The translations under genes were made by a program, and so were the position numbers. The notes under the pieces were generated by a model. It was not told where the DNA came from. It was given only the letters and a program-made list of their open reading frames with translations, and did no database searches. This document shows, piece after piece, positions 35,541 to 47,505 of a stretch of 64,000 bases of DNA; positions within the stretch are counted from its first letter, which is position 1, and each line of letters begins with the position of its first letter. The DNA comes from Antitrichia curtipendula (Eukaryota > Streptophyta > Bryopsida > Hypnales > Leucodontaceae), in assembly GCA_951230915.1 (NCBI GenBank), contig OX579636.1:5781001-5845000 (forward strand), read 5' to 3'.

Positions 35541-36150
35541 GAATTGCGAATCTTCCATCTTCCATCTTCGATGGGCTTTAATCTGGTGATCGATGGAATG
35601 TTTTCATTTCTTTGATGAGGAGGTGCGAGCCTGCCTTTCGGGACAGATTGGGTACCTTGTCATCAGGAATGCAAACCTTCCTTCCTTCAACAGAGATGTG
35701 TCAATGGATGCAGGATGGAAGGTTGGCATCTTTGATGAGAAGGTACAAATTATGAAACTTAACTGAGGGATGAATTGGGGGATGAATTTGATGCCTTGCG
35801 ATCACAAATGCAAACCTTCCATCCTTCAACAAATATGTACCGATGGGTGTACCTGTTGATGGGGGATAGAGGGTTTGCATTTCTGATGAATGAGGTTTAA
35901 ATGACTAACTTTGGACTAATTTTTGGGACTAATTTGACACCTTGCCATCACGAATGCAAATCTCTAGTTGTTGATGAAATATGTGTCAATTTGGAAGGAT
36001 AGAAGGTTTACATCTTTGATGAGAAGATACAAAATACAAAAGGTTTGGGGATTAATTGGGAATAAATTTGGCACCTTGTGGGTCACAAATGCAAACCTTC
36101 CATCCTTCAACAAATGTGTGCGGATGGATGTACCGATTGATGAAGGAAAA
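35540..36150. repeat. Tandem repeat, about five units of roughly 117-147 bp
   Basis: GCAAACCTTCCATCCTTCAA and variants recur at about 35555, 35674, 35812, 35958 and 36090, each preceded by CCTTG(T/C)..TCA..AATGC and followed by a GTGT..ATGGATG and TTTGATGAGAAGGTAC segment. It abuts the GC-richer island on one side and a TTAA element on the other. Unit length is not a fixed multiple of three, so it is unlikely to be coding. Confidence 0.7.
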
Positions 36151-36159
36151 TCTAACTTG

Positions 36160-37128
36160 TTAATAGCTCTGAGATGGAATTGAAATACACTAATTTCAAC
36201 AGTGAGATTTTTCTAGCAAGAGATAATCCCTAAACGTCCAAAATCTTTTTCAAAATTGAAGATTTGGGAATAATAATTACAAAGTATTATTTGGAAGAAT
36301 ATTTTGGAATAGATATACAAATGAAAGTTGTAGAATTAGATTCCATCCATATGATTAGATTCACCAATGCTATCACCAACATTTTTCTAATAAATTTTGA
36401 AAGGGAAATTTTAAAATTCCTTCAAAATTTGATTAATATTATCATTTTTGGAATAAAACTTGTTGGAATGGATTTCAAAAGAGGTTCTCTTGGCATGGTG
36501 ATTTTTTTTTAATTTTTTTAAATCTTTACATCTATGTCTTCACTTTTGCACATCTAACTGATAGATAGGACAAGAACATAATAAAGTATTTCTACAAATT
36601 AGAATGACTTTCATCCATTCAACAATGAGCACAAAACAAAAAAATGAATTTTGTTCATCATCCAAGAATTGGATGTCGGAGCACTTAAGGATTAACTTTG
36701 TGAATTTATTTTTTTTAAATTGTGAAAATCGAGGTCAAAAATGAATCCTACAAGTTATTTTTTCAAGAAAATGCTCTAATTGCCCGAGAAACAAGATTGT
36801 CCATAACTTTCACATAACAAATCCAAATTGAATAAACCAAAGCTTCCCATGTACATAAAAATATAATTTATGTAAAATTAAAATTAAAATTTTTTTACTT
36901 TAAGTTTTTTTGAATTTTTTTTGCCCACCAAACTAAAAAAAAGGACTTTTTGTGTTATTATTTTTGCTCCTAGATTCCGATTCAAATAAAAATCATATTT
37001 GTGAAAAGCTAATGTGTCTATCTATCTTCACAAAAAAGTTCAGAAAATCACGACCACTATTGAGACTGTAGGAGCCTGCCAGATATCCATTTTGTCTCCC
37101 TAGGGGACAATGGGACTTTAGGGGTTAA
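36160..37128 (-). mobile_element. TTAA-bounded element, 969 bp, reverse orientation
   Basis: Right boundary GGGACTTTAGGGGTTAA (37112-37128) is the reverse complement of the family start; left boundary TTAATAGCTCTGAGATGG. Between them are the reverse complements of the conserved interior segments. The open frame 36264-36512 is repeat-internal. Confidence 0.7.
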
Positions 37129-38524
37129 AATGCTTGTCATTGATGTTGTTCTAATAATAAAGGTAAATTATTTAACACGTATTGCACAAAGGCATGTTAT
37201 GTCTTGTACATGAGATATGTGTCTGAATTATGGCTAATTCAGGACAAATAGTTGTTATTATAGATTTTGGGAAATAACTAGTATGAACTTAACCGTTTAG
37301 CACTCCGATGTCCAATTTCTTGATGACGAATAGATTGAAACTCATATTTCTTTCTCATTACTACTTGGATGAAAAGTCATCCTAATTTGTGGAGATACTT
37401 TATCAAGTTGTTGCCTTATCTAATGGTTAGGTTTGTTGTTATATATTTTTCTAAGATTACAAATGTGGAAATGTGTCAAGTGGTTGACAAAGCCAAAATT
37501 GCATTGACTAGTTTGAAATTGGATTTGCAAAAATGAGGTTATAAATTTGAATAACACAAAAGTTTCAAAAAATCACCATGTCAAGAAAACCTCATTTCAA
37601 CTCTATTTCAACAAATTTTAATCAAAAAATGATTATATCTTGTTTATAAAACTTACATTACAACCAACTATACAAGTAGTTTTTTTGGGAAATAAGCCAA
37701 CTCAAATTACACCAAATGGTTATTTAGTGTGGGTGGAGCATTTATAACTGCATGTAAACATCCTAAATTATGCATACTATGAATATTATAGTGCCAATGC
37801 TACAACTAATTGTGAATGGTATGTTGAATAATATGTTGAATAGTAAGTCTATAATAAATAGTGATAAATAGTTTAGACCACATTGGGTGGCCATTTAAGT
37901 GTGGTTTCTTTGTTGCAAAGAAGATACACCTTGCATTGCTAAGACCTTGTAACAAGGGTCCTTTCTTGTCAATCTTGTGAAGAAATTAAAAAAAATTAGC
38001 AATCCAACTACTAAAATGGAAGTTCTATTCTACACAAACCTCCGCAAAGCCCTTCATAAACCTACCCATTCAAAAAAACGAACTAGAAGCCCATGGGAAT
38101 CTCACAAACCCACAACCACAAGATGATTATTAGAAATTACGAATCATAGCCCTTAAACGAAGAGTCAGTCACCGTGGAAATCATCTGTTTGGGTACTGTT
38201 TGAATTGCTATATCAGACAAAATTTGGAGGATGAATAGCTGATGAATTTGTCATTCATCAGCTAGAAAATGTCCTCCGCATTGTTTATGGGTTATAGAAT
38301 GAAATAATTAATAACAAGAATAACCTCCCCCTCAGTCCAGAGCCAACAAACAAATGCATTCAAGCTACTCAAAATTGCAAGACACTTCCACTCCCGACGA
38401 AAGATAAATTGCAATCCAGAGAAATTGAACGTCAAAATCAGAGTAGAAGTTAACTTGTGCACTTGAACAAATAAACAAAAGTAGGCTTTGATTTTGGAGA
38501 CTTCAGAGGGTAGACTATGAACTC
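37129..38524. other. AT-rich intergenic DNA, no gene seen
   Basis: No open frame above noise and no repeat family recognised. Confidence 0.5.
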
Positions 38525-38531
38525 AATCTCA

Positions 38532-38840
38532 ATGCCACAAATAAGAAGAAAAGTGGAATTTACTTTTACTATGAAAAATACAACCATGTTGTGAAATCAT
38601 GGCACATCCACCCCTGGTCAAGAAATTTATGTTTGAACTAGTTGGCTCACTCTTCTCTCCTGCAGTTACAGTTGCCACAGCTCCAGCTACTTCACCGTCA
38701 AGTCCCACACTCCTGCCGATCAGTCTCAAGTATGCTTCATCTATCTCCTCCAGTTCGCTACTCCTTTCCGCTTCGTCCTTGAGTGTGCCCAGCGACTTTC
38801 ACAAGGTCACGATTTCTGTAAGAGATGGGTCAGAGAATGA
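38532..38840 (-). CDS. Possible last exon of a minus-strand gene, unrecognised
   Basis: Reading from an acceptor-like CTCTTACAG (ending near 38820 on the minus strand), one frame has coding-like character: LGTLKDEAERSSELEEIDEA, then YLRLIGRSVGLDGEVAGAVA, running to a stop near 38530. The acidic helical segment followed by a Gly/Ala segment resembles real protein more than the overlapping plus-strand frame (38599-39012), which is Ser-rich. An in-frame TGA lies shortly after the acceptor, so the phase or the acceptor may be wrong. No upstream exon was found with confidence. Confidence 0.3.
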
Positions 38841-39009
38841 AATAACAGACTATTCGTCATTCCCTTCATTCGTCATGAAAACCGCTAAGGTACCCTCAGG
38901 AGCAAATCATCTCCGTACATCCAAATCTCTCACTTATGATACTCATATGCCACTTATAAAATCTACCTCTTCCGAGCACAGTCCGGGGAGTTTTTTTAGC
39001 GTAACCGGC

Positions 39010-40105
39010 TAAAATCCTAAATTTTCTTGGACCAACCGGTTATTTGAAGCATTCTCCCGGCTAGGCCTATTTAAAATGGAGAATATTCTCTGATTTTCCT
39101 CTTAAATGATCGGCTTTTTTCCGAAGAAAAAGAAATCAATTAGGCAATTCTTGATTTCAATCGGCTAACTTGTAACTAAATGCCGGTACTCCCCGTTCAT
39201 TGCTTCCGAGTCAAAATTAAATCCCCCCATGTGATATAACGCCCTTAAAAGTCAAGAGAAATAAGTGGTGGTAAACCTGAGCGTGAAATTTCCTCACGTA
39301 AAAGTTCAAGTTCAGTGACGTGCAGGCCACACTCTTCCAAAGCGTAATCTCTTCACAATTTAACGGTTTATAAATATCACACCGACACTATATCTCATCC
39401 AATCAGCAATCTATGCTCAATTCTTTATCTTCTAAAATCGCAGTTTCGACAAGTAATCCTCCATTAGCGTTTCATAAAACATCTACACATGCACACCCAT
39501 AGTCCACTTCTGTTGACCAGCAATATACATCATCCAATCCATTCAATCTGCAAAACGAATGTTATCCGAGTGACACCTAGATTCTCATGACAAACAATTG
39601 TAAAAAACGTAAAGCAATATAAATCAAAACAAACTTCACAAAACGAATCAGTCCACGAGAAAGAGACTCCCCAAATTGCCGTGAATTAGCTTGCGAGGAG
39701 CTCATGGTTGACGTCAAATCCAAATGTGGAGTGTGGATAGTTCAAATCTGGACAGACAAATCCCCGTTGACGTATATGATCAAATCCCGAACATATCCAA
39801 CCTCCAAACATAGATCGAAAATAAGAGCTCTCAAGCTGCAGTTTCTGGGGCTAGCAAAGCAGAAGCAGTTCACACGAAACCGAAAAAGCACAAAACCGAA
39901 AGACGAGAATCCGGTTGGAACGGGTTTAAAAGTCCTGCGTATCAGCCGTCCCGGGCGAATTAAACTTGCACTCGTCCTTGAAGGCAGGGCCCACATTCCC
40001 CGTCTTTGGACCATTTATAAATGTCTGCCACAAAAAAAGTGGTTCATCAATAAACCAATCCTCATGGGTGGAGTTTTCAAAGCAATAGAAACCAGAAGCG
40101 AAGAT
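39010..40105. other. Intergenic DNA of mixed composition, no gene supported
   Basis: The open frame 39704-40159 (plus, 151 codons) and its antisense 39742-40014 are both basic and low in hydrophobic pattern; neither is recognised. The later part shades into the tandem array. Confidence 0.35.
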
Positions 40106-40109
40106 TGGT

Positions 40110-43100
40110 TGCAAAAGGTTTCAAAGAAGCCTGAATGTCAGCCGCCGGAAACGAATTAAGCCTCCAGCGAATTAAAGGTCCTCGGATACTTCACTGCGTT
40201 CAAAAGCTCCCATCTCCAGAATGGATTAACCCTTCTGTCAAAGCAAGAGCAAATCACCGATGAACGAACCCACAAGGAAGAGGGTTGCAAACTTATAACA
40301 TTGCCCATTGGGGTCACGGTAAACAAGGAAAAGCGTTTAAAAGAAGCCTGTCTGTCAAAATGTCTTCGAGTTTAATCTCGAGGTCGAAAAAGTACTCGGA
40401 CCACCATCCTCTCTCAGAGCACCGTCCATCGGTATTGTTTTAATTTCTGTGCGACTCTGTCAACCAGAAGCAGACGACAAATTAACCAAAGTCACCCAGT
40501 ACAGCTAACTTATAAAGTAGCAACCAAGGATGCAAAAGAGCAGCGCACGACGTAACCAATGAACTGCTATAGAAAGCTGGACGAAGCGTAGGCGAAACAA
40601 AGTATGCAAAGGGAGGTCAAATAATCCTGTCAATCCATGGTCGACCGTCTTCAACGAATTAAAGTCTTGAAGCGAATTAAAATCCTCTAGAAATCTTCCC
40701 CACATTAAGGCTGCGCACAAAAAACACTCCCCATGCTGTAATAATCCGTGCCTCTCTACCAGAGATGCACAGTCCACCTCTGAAGGAGACAGGCACTACA
40801 TCTTGCCAGCAAAGGATATTCACGATGCAAAGTTGCACAGATGAGGCAACTTAGAACTTAAAATCAAGGTGTGAGAAGAGTTTGAAAAAGCTTGCCGAAT
40901 TCTCTTGAAAGAATTATGACTCCATCCGTCTTCCAGGTTTACAGAAGTGCTGTGAAATTGTGCCGCTCTGCCATAAGAAACCACCCTTGAAACTCGAAAC
41001 AACTCGCACACACCCAACTGCAAGTGAAAAAGCTACTCAGGAACAGCAAAAATCTAAGCTCTGTATAATTAGGGTTTCAAGAAAAAGCCTGTAATGATCG
41101 CCTTGAACGAAATAAAATCTTCAAATCACTTCTCAACTTCACACCATAGACGAGATTTGTCCTTCGGACTGGTATGCAACTCTGCGGAACTGCTAAGCAT
41201 CAAATCACTGATGAACCGAACCAAATTTTTCATTCTATGAAGCAGAAAAAAAGTCGAACTTGAAAACCCAGTGGGTGAGGGTTCAAGAGGGAGCCTGAGT
41301 AGAGATTAACGTAAACAAATTAGATAATCACTCATACTTCAAATGATGGCCTTGCTGAAGACATACTCGCCGTCTGGCAAGAGAAAGCAATACACTGATG
41401 AACCAAACCACGGCCCTAACTTTTCTTCAAGGAACGAACTCGGAGTGAAGGCAAAAAGGAAATTGATCAAAGTTTCGAAGGAGCCTGTGTGACGGCGGTC
41501 GGGAGAGAATCAAAAGTCTAGGCGGATTGCGACTCCTCTGGGTTCTTTACAACGCAGAACTGCGCGCAAAAAGCATTCACCAGGACTTTGCCCCGCTGTG
41601 TAAGCAAGAAGGATTCACCAATGAACTACAGCAAACGGGAGGGAATGCATGACACGAACGAAAATAATGATCAAGGTTCCGAGAAGGCCTGTCAGTCGGT
41701 CTTGCGCAAATTAAACCTGCAGACATTTCAACGTCCTCCAAACTTGTCACTTCCAACGCAGACAATAATTTCACATACTGTTCCAAAACTTTGCAACAAC
41801 CACATGCAGTTCATCCATGAACCAAATCACATATCATGGGTTGTATATGCTACAACGCAGGCAAATAACCAGAAGAAGGAAAAACATGTAGGGTTTCAAA
41901 TAACTTCTGTCAATTGTGTTGCACACAATTGAATCTTCAGACGAGTTAATTCTCCAAACACCATCCACAACATTCCCTTCTGAAAACCCCAATCAAACTC
42001 CATCTTTGACTAGAAAAGCTAAAAAAACATATCTTCAATACATGTGATTACATTTTGCAATAAGGTGTGGGTGTGCAAGAGCCTGTTATTTGGAAGCCGA
42101 TTGTCTTCAAAGAGTGAAATTGCTCCACGCACAAGCTAGAATCCCCGAAATGTTGCAATCCTGTCCTTCTGCCAGAGATGACGGTTCACATCTGAAGAAA
42201 CCACACCAAAGGACATATCCGACTAAACAACTCACGCACAGAATCTCAAATAGAACAGGCTAAGTATATTGAAGCAGGCGGAGGGAAAGGTTCCAAAAAT
42301 AGCCTGTCATTCAGAAGCCGTTGTCTTCAACGAATTATATTACTCCACACACATTCTCGCTCCAAAAACAAACACAAGCAGCATTCTCCGTGTTTGAGTT
42401 CATATATGCCTCTGCCAGTCAGCCAGTCCACTGCTGAAGAAAGACAACTAAAGTCTATCTCCAAACACACATCCCACCCAGCGCTAAGAAAAAGAAAACA
42501 AAAGGCTGACACAGGCGAGGAAATTTAAACAGGCAGTATGCAAGGTTCGATGAGGTCTATCAATCGGACACCGCCCATCGTCAACGAAGTAGATTACTCC
42601 ATAAATCCTCCCATTTTAGGCTTTGAACACACACAACACTCTCCATGGTGATACGAATATATGCCTCCGTCAAACACGGAGAGAACAATGCCAAAACCGC
42701 CCAAATTATACAAAAAAAGAATCTTGAAGCGGAATAGATGGTGCAAGCGATCATTTTCAAACACGGAAGAGGTAGGGTTTAAAAGAAGCCTGTCAATTTG
42801 TTGACTGTTTTCAACGAAATAAATTTACACCATGCATCCTCCCACTTCAGGAGTAATGCTCTCCATATAAGTCTGAATCCCTCCCCCCTGCCAGAGACAC
42901 AATCCACCCCAACCAGCTAAAGCAAATCTTCAACTACAGTTCGTATGCTAATAAAAGGCGAATTAATGGGGACAAACTAAAATCTTGGAGCATGAGAATG
43001 TCCAAACTGTCAAACGACTTGAACAAATTAAGATACCCCAGTCATCCTCCGACTTCAGGGCATGCAATTTCATACTCTTCGAAACTAGAAAGATCACCTC

Positions 43101-44110
43101 TGACGAAGGCAACCAAAACATATAGCCGCTTCGACAGGTCACACAAGTCGCTAAACAACAGAATAAAGAAGAAATCTTGAATCAAGGTTCGTGTAGGGTT
43201 TCAAAAGAGCCTGTTAATTCGAAGTCAACCATCTTGAACGAATTAAAATATTCCAAACGCCCTCTCCACGAGTACAAGCAGCATTCTTCACGATCTCGCT
43301 AGTCTGTGACCATCTCCCAAACGTAGGCCAGTCCAAATCATATCACCGCCCAAACAACTGACGGTCGCAAGAGGCTAACAGCTGAAGAAGAGGCAGTCGG
43401 AAATATTGAAATAAGGAAATTGTAAGGTTCAGAAGAGCCCTGTTAATCGGAAGCCAAACGTCTTGAACGAATTAAATCACTCCCTCCTCCCTCCTTCATC
43501 CTCCCCATAGCTACACAAGCACCACCCGCCATGCTCACACAAATACCTGCTCCTCTCCTAGAGGAAACAGAGTTCACCTCAACCCAATCGTCGACCAAAA
43601 ACTCATCCACGCAAGATGCTACAACTGAATAAGAGGAAGCAGGCGAAAATCTTGAATAAGGGCACGAATAGAGTTTTAAAAGAGCCTGTTAATCTGAAGG
43701 CAGTGCTCTTGAGCGATTCAAGATACTCCACACATCTCCATACGTCCTCCTTATATCCAAAGAAGAATTCTCCGTGATCTCACGAATCTGTGCTTCTCTG
43801 CAACAGAAAGGACCTTCGGCGTCTGAAAAAAAATCGCACGAAACCATTTTTCCGAACAAAAACTAACGCAAGCTCTAGAATATCAAGAACGGATAATCAG
43901 GGTTCCAAATAAGCCCGTCTGACGATCATCATCTTCAAAATCGCTCCTTCTCACGACCGCGCACCGCACACACGCCACACGACCGAAACCCTAAAAATTC
44001 TGCCAAACAAAAAACCATCACCAACAGGAGAAACACAAAATTCGACGCCAGAAAACGGCACAAGGCTGCCTGAAATCAATCACGACTGTCAAATGGCCCG
44101 TCCGACGATC
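40110..44110 (-). repeat. Long degenerate tandem array, unit about 180-260 bp
   Basis: On the plus strand the motif AGGGTTTCAAAAGAGCCTGT, followed by a TCTTGAACGAATTAAA segment and then a CTCC..C..CATCCTCCC segment, recurs at about 40115, 40340, 40610, 41075, 41275, 41470, 41672, 41890, 42068, 42288, 42545, 42773, 42985, 43190, 43430, 43672 and 43902. A second landmark, CTCTGCCAGAGA..CAGTCCACCTCTGAAGAA, falls between successive copies. On the minus strand several units carry an acceptor-like TTTCTTCAG and a weakly conserved reading (EYFNSFKMVDFELTGSFETL; VEQFHSLKTIGFQITGS), but stops and indels break it. It could be a satellite, a repeat-rich non-coding RNA, or a decayed exon array. Confidence 0.7.
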
Positions 44111-44571
44111 CTCTTAAGCAAATCAATCGACATCTCCAAATCGCTCCTCACACACACGTCGAAACCCTGGAGATCTGCCAAGTATAACATCGTCCATGAA
44201 GCAACGGCACACAGGAGGAAAGAAATTCGACGTCTGAAAAGCACAAGGCAGATTAAAATCGAAGACAAATTCACCAAAGCGGCGTCGTTTCAATTCCACA
44301 GATGTCTGCTCTAACAAACCTGCCATCTTCGTCGTTCTCAGCGACCTCCCATGTCCTCCATGTATCACCAAAACTCTTGATTCAAAGAGTAATGGACTTG
44401 CAGAGTTGTAGGCAACTCTTTTATAGGCAACAGGATGAGTCCAGAAAGATCGAGAAAAAGAACGCAGCAGGTGCGGACAGGGAGAGAAGCGTAAAGTGAG
44501 GTCTGATGGACGTGTGGAAGACGGTTTGTTCTTTGTGGTGAGTTGGTGACGTTGCTTCCTGGACACGTAAC

Positions 44572-44752
44572 TTATCTAGGAACGAGGAAGATTTTTGGCC
44601 AAAGCCAGCTGAAGTACGGATGGTTGATGGGCTCGTCATGGATGAAGAAGAGGGATGGATATTTGTGGATGGATGTTTTATCAATCCACAAACCGCCTGT
44701 AACAGTGCAACTCTGGTGTTTCAGTTGTACAAACCTGCTGTGCAAACTTAAA
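44572..44752 (+). pseudogene. Coding-like fragment, possible terminal exon
   Basis: One plus-strand frame reads SRNEEDFWPKPAEVRMVDG, VMDEEEGWIFVDGCFINP and closes at a TAA near 44750; composition is protein-like. It follows a TATCTAG acceptor-like site. A frame just upstream (about 44450-44535) is also coding-like and ends in a GTG|GTGAGT donor, but the gap is only about 40 bp, too short for a normal intron. I do not recognise the protein. The competing 147-codon minus-strand frame 44123-44566 is discussed under rejected items. Confidence 0.3.
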
Positions 44753-45272
44753 TTAACAATATCATTCAATTGTGGAGAATTTATAACTATTTTGGAAATT
44801 GAGTTTTACTTTTATATTTACTTTCCTGTTGCCTTTAAATGCGTTTTACTTTAAATCTTGCAACACGAAATAAGCTCTGGATAAGGCGTAAGCATATGCT
44901 TGGAAGCAGATCGATTGTTGCACTAGCTTGGCTGCAAATAAGTTACTTGAATTCGCAGAGGCACGGTTGTTAATTAGAGAACAATTTCTCGTGTTGCAAG
45001 ACAAGGCTCCAGTTGCAATTGCAAGGTCGTCTCCCATCTCGGCCAAGGCGTGTTAGTTGAGAGAGGAGTATTTCGGTCCTGGCAGTCTTTTGCAATTGGA
45101 GGTAGCATGGAAGCATTCGAGCCTTCATTTGTATTTTTGTTTTCCAATGCAAACAACGTGGAATGGAGTTTTCCTAGATGTCCTGAAAGGTAGTTTTCCC
45201 TTATTTCGTAAACATGTCCTTTACGTGCGTCACACCGGTTAGTTTTGGACGTTGAGAATTAGGATTTGCACT

Positions 45273-47345
45273 TGCCTGGAGATTGGATTATATATGCCAT
45301 TGAAGCAACCTCGATTCGGACTCATGATTTAAAGCCTCTCTAACACAGGTAAGCCCTCGCGAATATGACCATGAAGTTATAGAAACTTGGCTTAACAGCT
45401 GCAAAGATTAGTACACCTTACTGAAAAGCAACCCTATACATTCTACCTAAAATGTATACAATCGGAGCTTGAGACTCTAAGATCCTCTTGATTTGAGCTC
45501 ATCTAGGATAAATCCTTTGAAAATTCGTAGTTTAATCTTATACTGTCCAAAAATGCAAGCTAACTTGATCCGAAATTGTCTTACAGTGGCCAATAGGATT
45601 CAGATCCTTATTGGACGCTATGAGCAAAATTGTTGTTGCAGGAATTCATCTACACCAAGCTGGCCAGCGGTCTTCGTTCGTCTGAACCGATCCCAGTGCC
45701 AATTTGTGACCTTGCAACTACCAAAACTAATTCACAGTGTCTGCAAGTCTCCACCGGGAGCAGCAATTGCTGCACTCGAGGTTCGCAGGATATCAAGAGT
45801 GGCGGAATTGCTGGTGGAGTGACGGAGCAGGCAGTGGCTTCTGAAAGTCTTGGAACTCACTGTCGATGCAGACTATTTTGTCGAGAGATGTGCTGTACGA
45901 AGCTTGGTCTCTTGGTCCAAACACAGGCCAAGAGTTCTAGAGTCCACCATTAGCCAAAGCAATGGAACAAAATCAAAAGGCCACAGACATGAGCTGAAAT
46001 TTCGAATCGAGGCATTGGCGGAGAAGCCAGGAACGTTAACACTACCACAAAGGGTGACCTTGCCAGGTTCTTGAAGTGGAACTTCTTCCCCAATGAATCC
46101 TCCACAGAAACTCTACCCCGACATCCGCCTCAACTCTTGAAATTCCGCACTAACATCAACACATTGGAGATTTTCGCAGAAGGAGGAGCTTCAGCACGAG
46201 TGGAATACCTAAAATTATCGGGCAAAGCCTATGTTGTGAAGATGTCGAAGCCAGAGCATGTAGCCAATCTCGAACAAGGGCGACCCGGACACGGGCTCTA
46301 TCCATTCAGGACGGAGGCTGAGCTTCTGGAGAATCACCGAAACCCACACCTGGTTAGATGCATTATTGGCTTTTGGAATGTGAAACACATACCTGTCATT
46401 GTCAAGGAGAAGATGGTTCGGGATCTCCAGAAACTCGTAGCTGATCTGCCATCGATGGAGGATTGTCAAATGCGCGCCGCGTCGGAATCCCGGATCGTAT
46501 GGTTGACTGAGAGAGACACTCTCTTTCAGCCTGCAAGAAGTTGGGTCCGGTACTGCAAAAGATGTGAACCTCTCAGCAACCACATGAGCCGAGACACTGA
46601 CGATCACCGACTCCGTCGCGGAGGAAGGGTACGTACATCGGTGAGTTGGTTGATACGTAGACTTCCCAAAGTTCCTGCATTCAAGAGATTTTCATGACTT
46701 CCCTTGACCCGGCCTTTCCATTGCTAGGCAGCTCCAAACCAGAATAAGCCTCAGGCTTCGTCCTTCACGGCCGGCCATGAGAGGCCTCTCCCCGCGCTGC
46801 GCCTCTTGGTCGTTTTCCTTGCTTGTCAGTCCTCGGTCAGTTGTTGTGTTGGGTCTTTGTCCTTGTCGTTCCCACCTGGTCACTTGTAACTGGTGGTCAC
46901 TGTAACTTTTATCTTGCAATGCAATTCCGTTTCATTCGGGTTAAAAAAAAAAAGTACTAAAAAAAAGACTAAAAAAACCCTGAATAAGTCCGGAAGATCT
47001 CTGCACATTAGGAAAACCTTCGAAATGATTGGGTCCAAGTCCCCGAGGGTGCAACTTTCATCGGACCCACTCGAAGTCCCGGAGGATGCCAAAGTACATC
47101 AATCAGCAATGAGAGGCAACAAAACACGAGGAATGAAAATGAACCAGAACAAGATCAGAAGTTCGAGAAAAAGGAAAAACGCGCAGGAGACCAATGCATG
47201 CCACTTCACCAGCCATAGAAGTGCAGCAAGGAGGAGTGGGACACTGAGACATCGACCAATGGACCCCGCAGCCAGTTCAGGAACCTGTATTGGGCTCATT
47301 TCTCCAGTCGCTTTTATACGCAGGAAGCTAGTAAACCCGTCCGAC
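45273..47345 (+). pseudogene. Kinase-like gene remnant, copy 1 of a tandem duplication
   Basis: Collinear with copy 2 at an offset of about 3.86 kb. A helical segment (TLQLPKLIHSVCKSPPGAA.. EVRRISRVAELLVE) starts after an acceptor (TTGTTGCAG, ending 45641) and stops at an in-frame TGA (45820-45822) shared with copy 2. A 17-bp deletion near 45885 shifts the frame relative to copy 2. From 46071 a kinase N-lobe-like part reads: AYVVKMSKPEH (beta-3 Lys region), FRTEAELLENHRNPHLVRC (helix C to beta-4), then VIVKEKMVRDLQKLVADL (hinge-like). No HRD or DFG motif follows, so the C-lobe is absent. The upstream donor AAG|GTAAGT of copy 2 is AAG|ATTAGT here. A retroposon (46749-46981) splits the 3' part. 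Family assignment is inference from motif order. Confidence 0.6.
46749..46981 (+). mobile_element. Short retroposon inserted in kinase-like copy 1
   Basis: Flanked by the direct repeat GAATAAG (46742-46748 and 46982-46988); kinase-like copy 2 has the empty site (CAATAAGCCC at about 50577). Closes with TGCAATGCAATTCCGTTTCA and an A-rich tail broken by TACT and GACT units. Length about 230 bp and no coding capacity fit a SINE or a truncated LINE; I cannot identify convincing pol III A and B boxes. A relative lies at 9810-10030. Confidence 0.75.
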
Positions 47346-47505
47346 GAAGTGGGCCACGCAGGGTGAATTTGCCCATGGGGAGAAACACAGAAATTTTCTA
47401 TTTGCCACACGTGGGACACGTGGGACAGTTTGTTTTTTCTTAATTTATTTTTATACAAATGGTAATCCATTGCATTTTAAAAAAAAATGAAAATTAACAA
47501 AACAG

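Noticed and set aside
38599..39012. 137-codon plus-strand Ser-rich open frame
   Set aside because: The antisense frame has more protein-like character and a splice acceptor; the Ser-rich run is the reverse complement of that frame.
39704..40159. 151-codon plus-strand open frame
   Set aside because: Basic, no hydrophobic or domain pattern, antisense also open, and it overlaps the first units of the tandem array.
44123..44566. 147-codon minus-strand open frame
   Set aside because: No domain recognised, basic and low-complexity start, overlaps coding-like plus-strand segments, and its downstream part runs into the tandem array. Kept only as a possibility.
46071..46697. 208-codon open frame in kinase-like copy 1 as an intact gene
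   Set aside because: It lacks the N-terminal part of the kinase lobe in frame and the whole C-lobe, and the preceding segment is frameshifted by a 17-bp deletion relative to copy 2.
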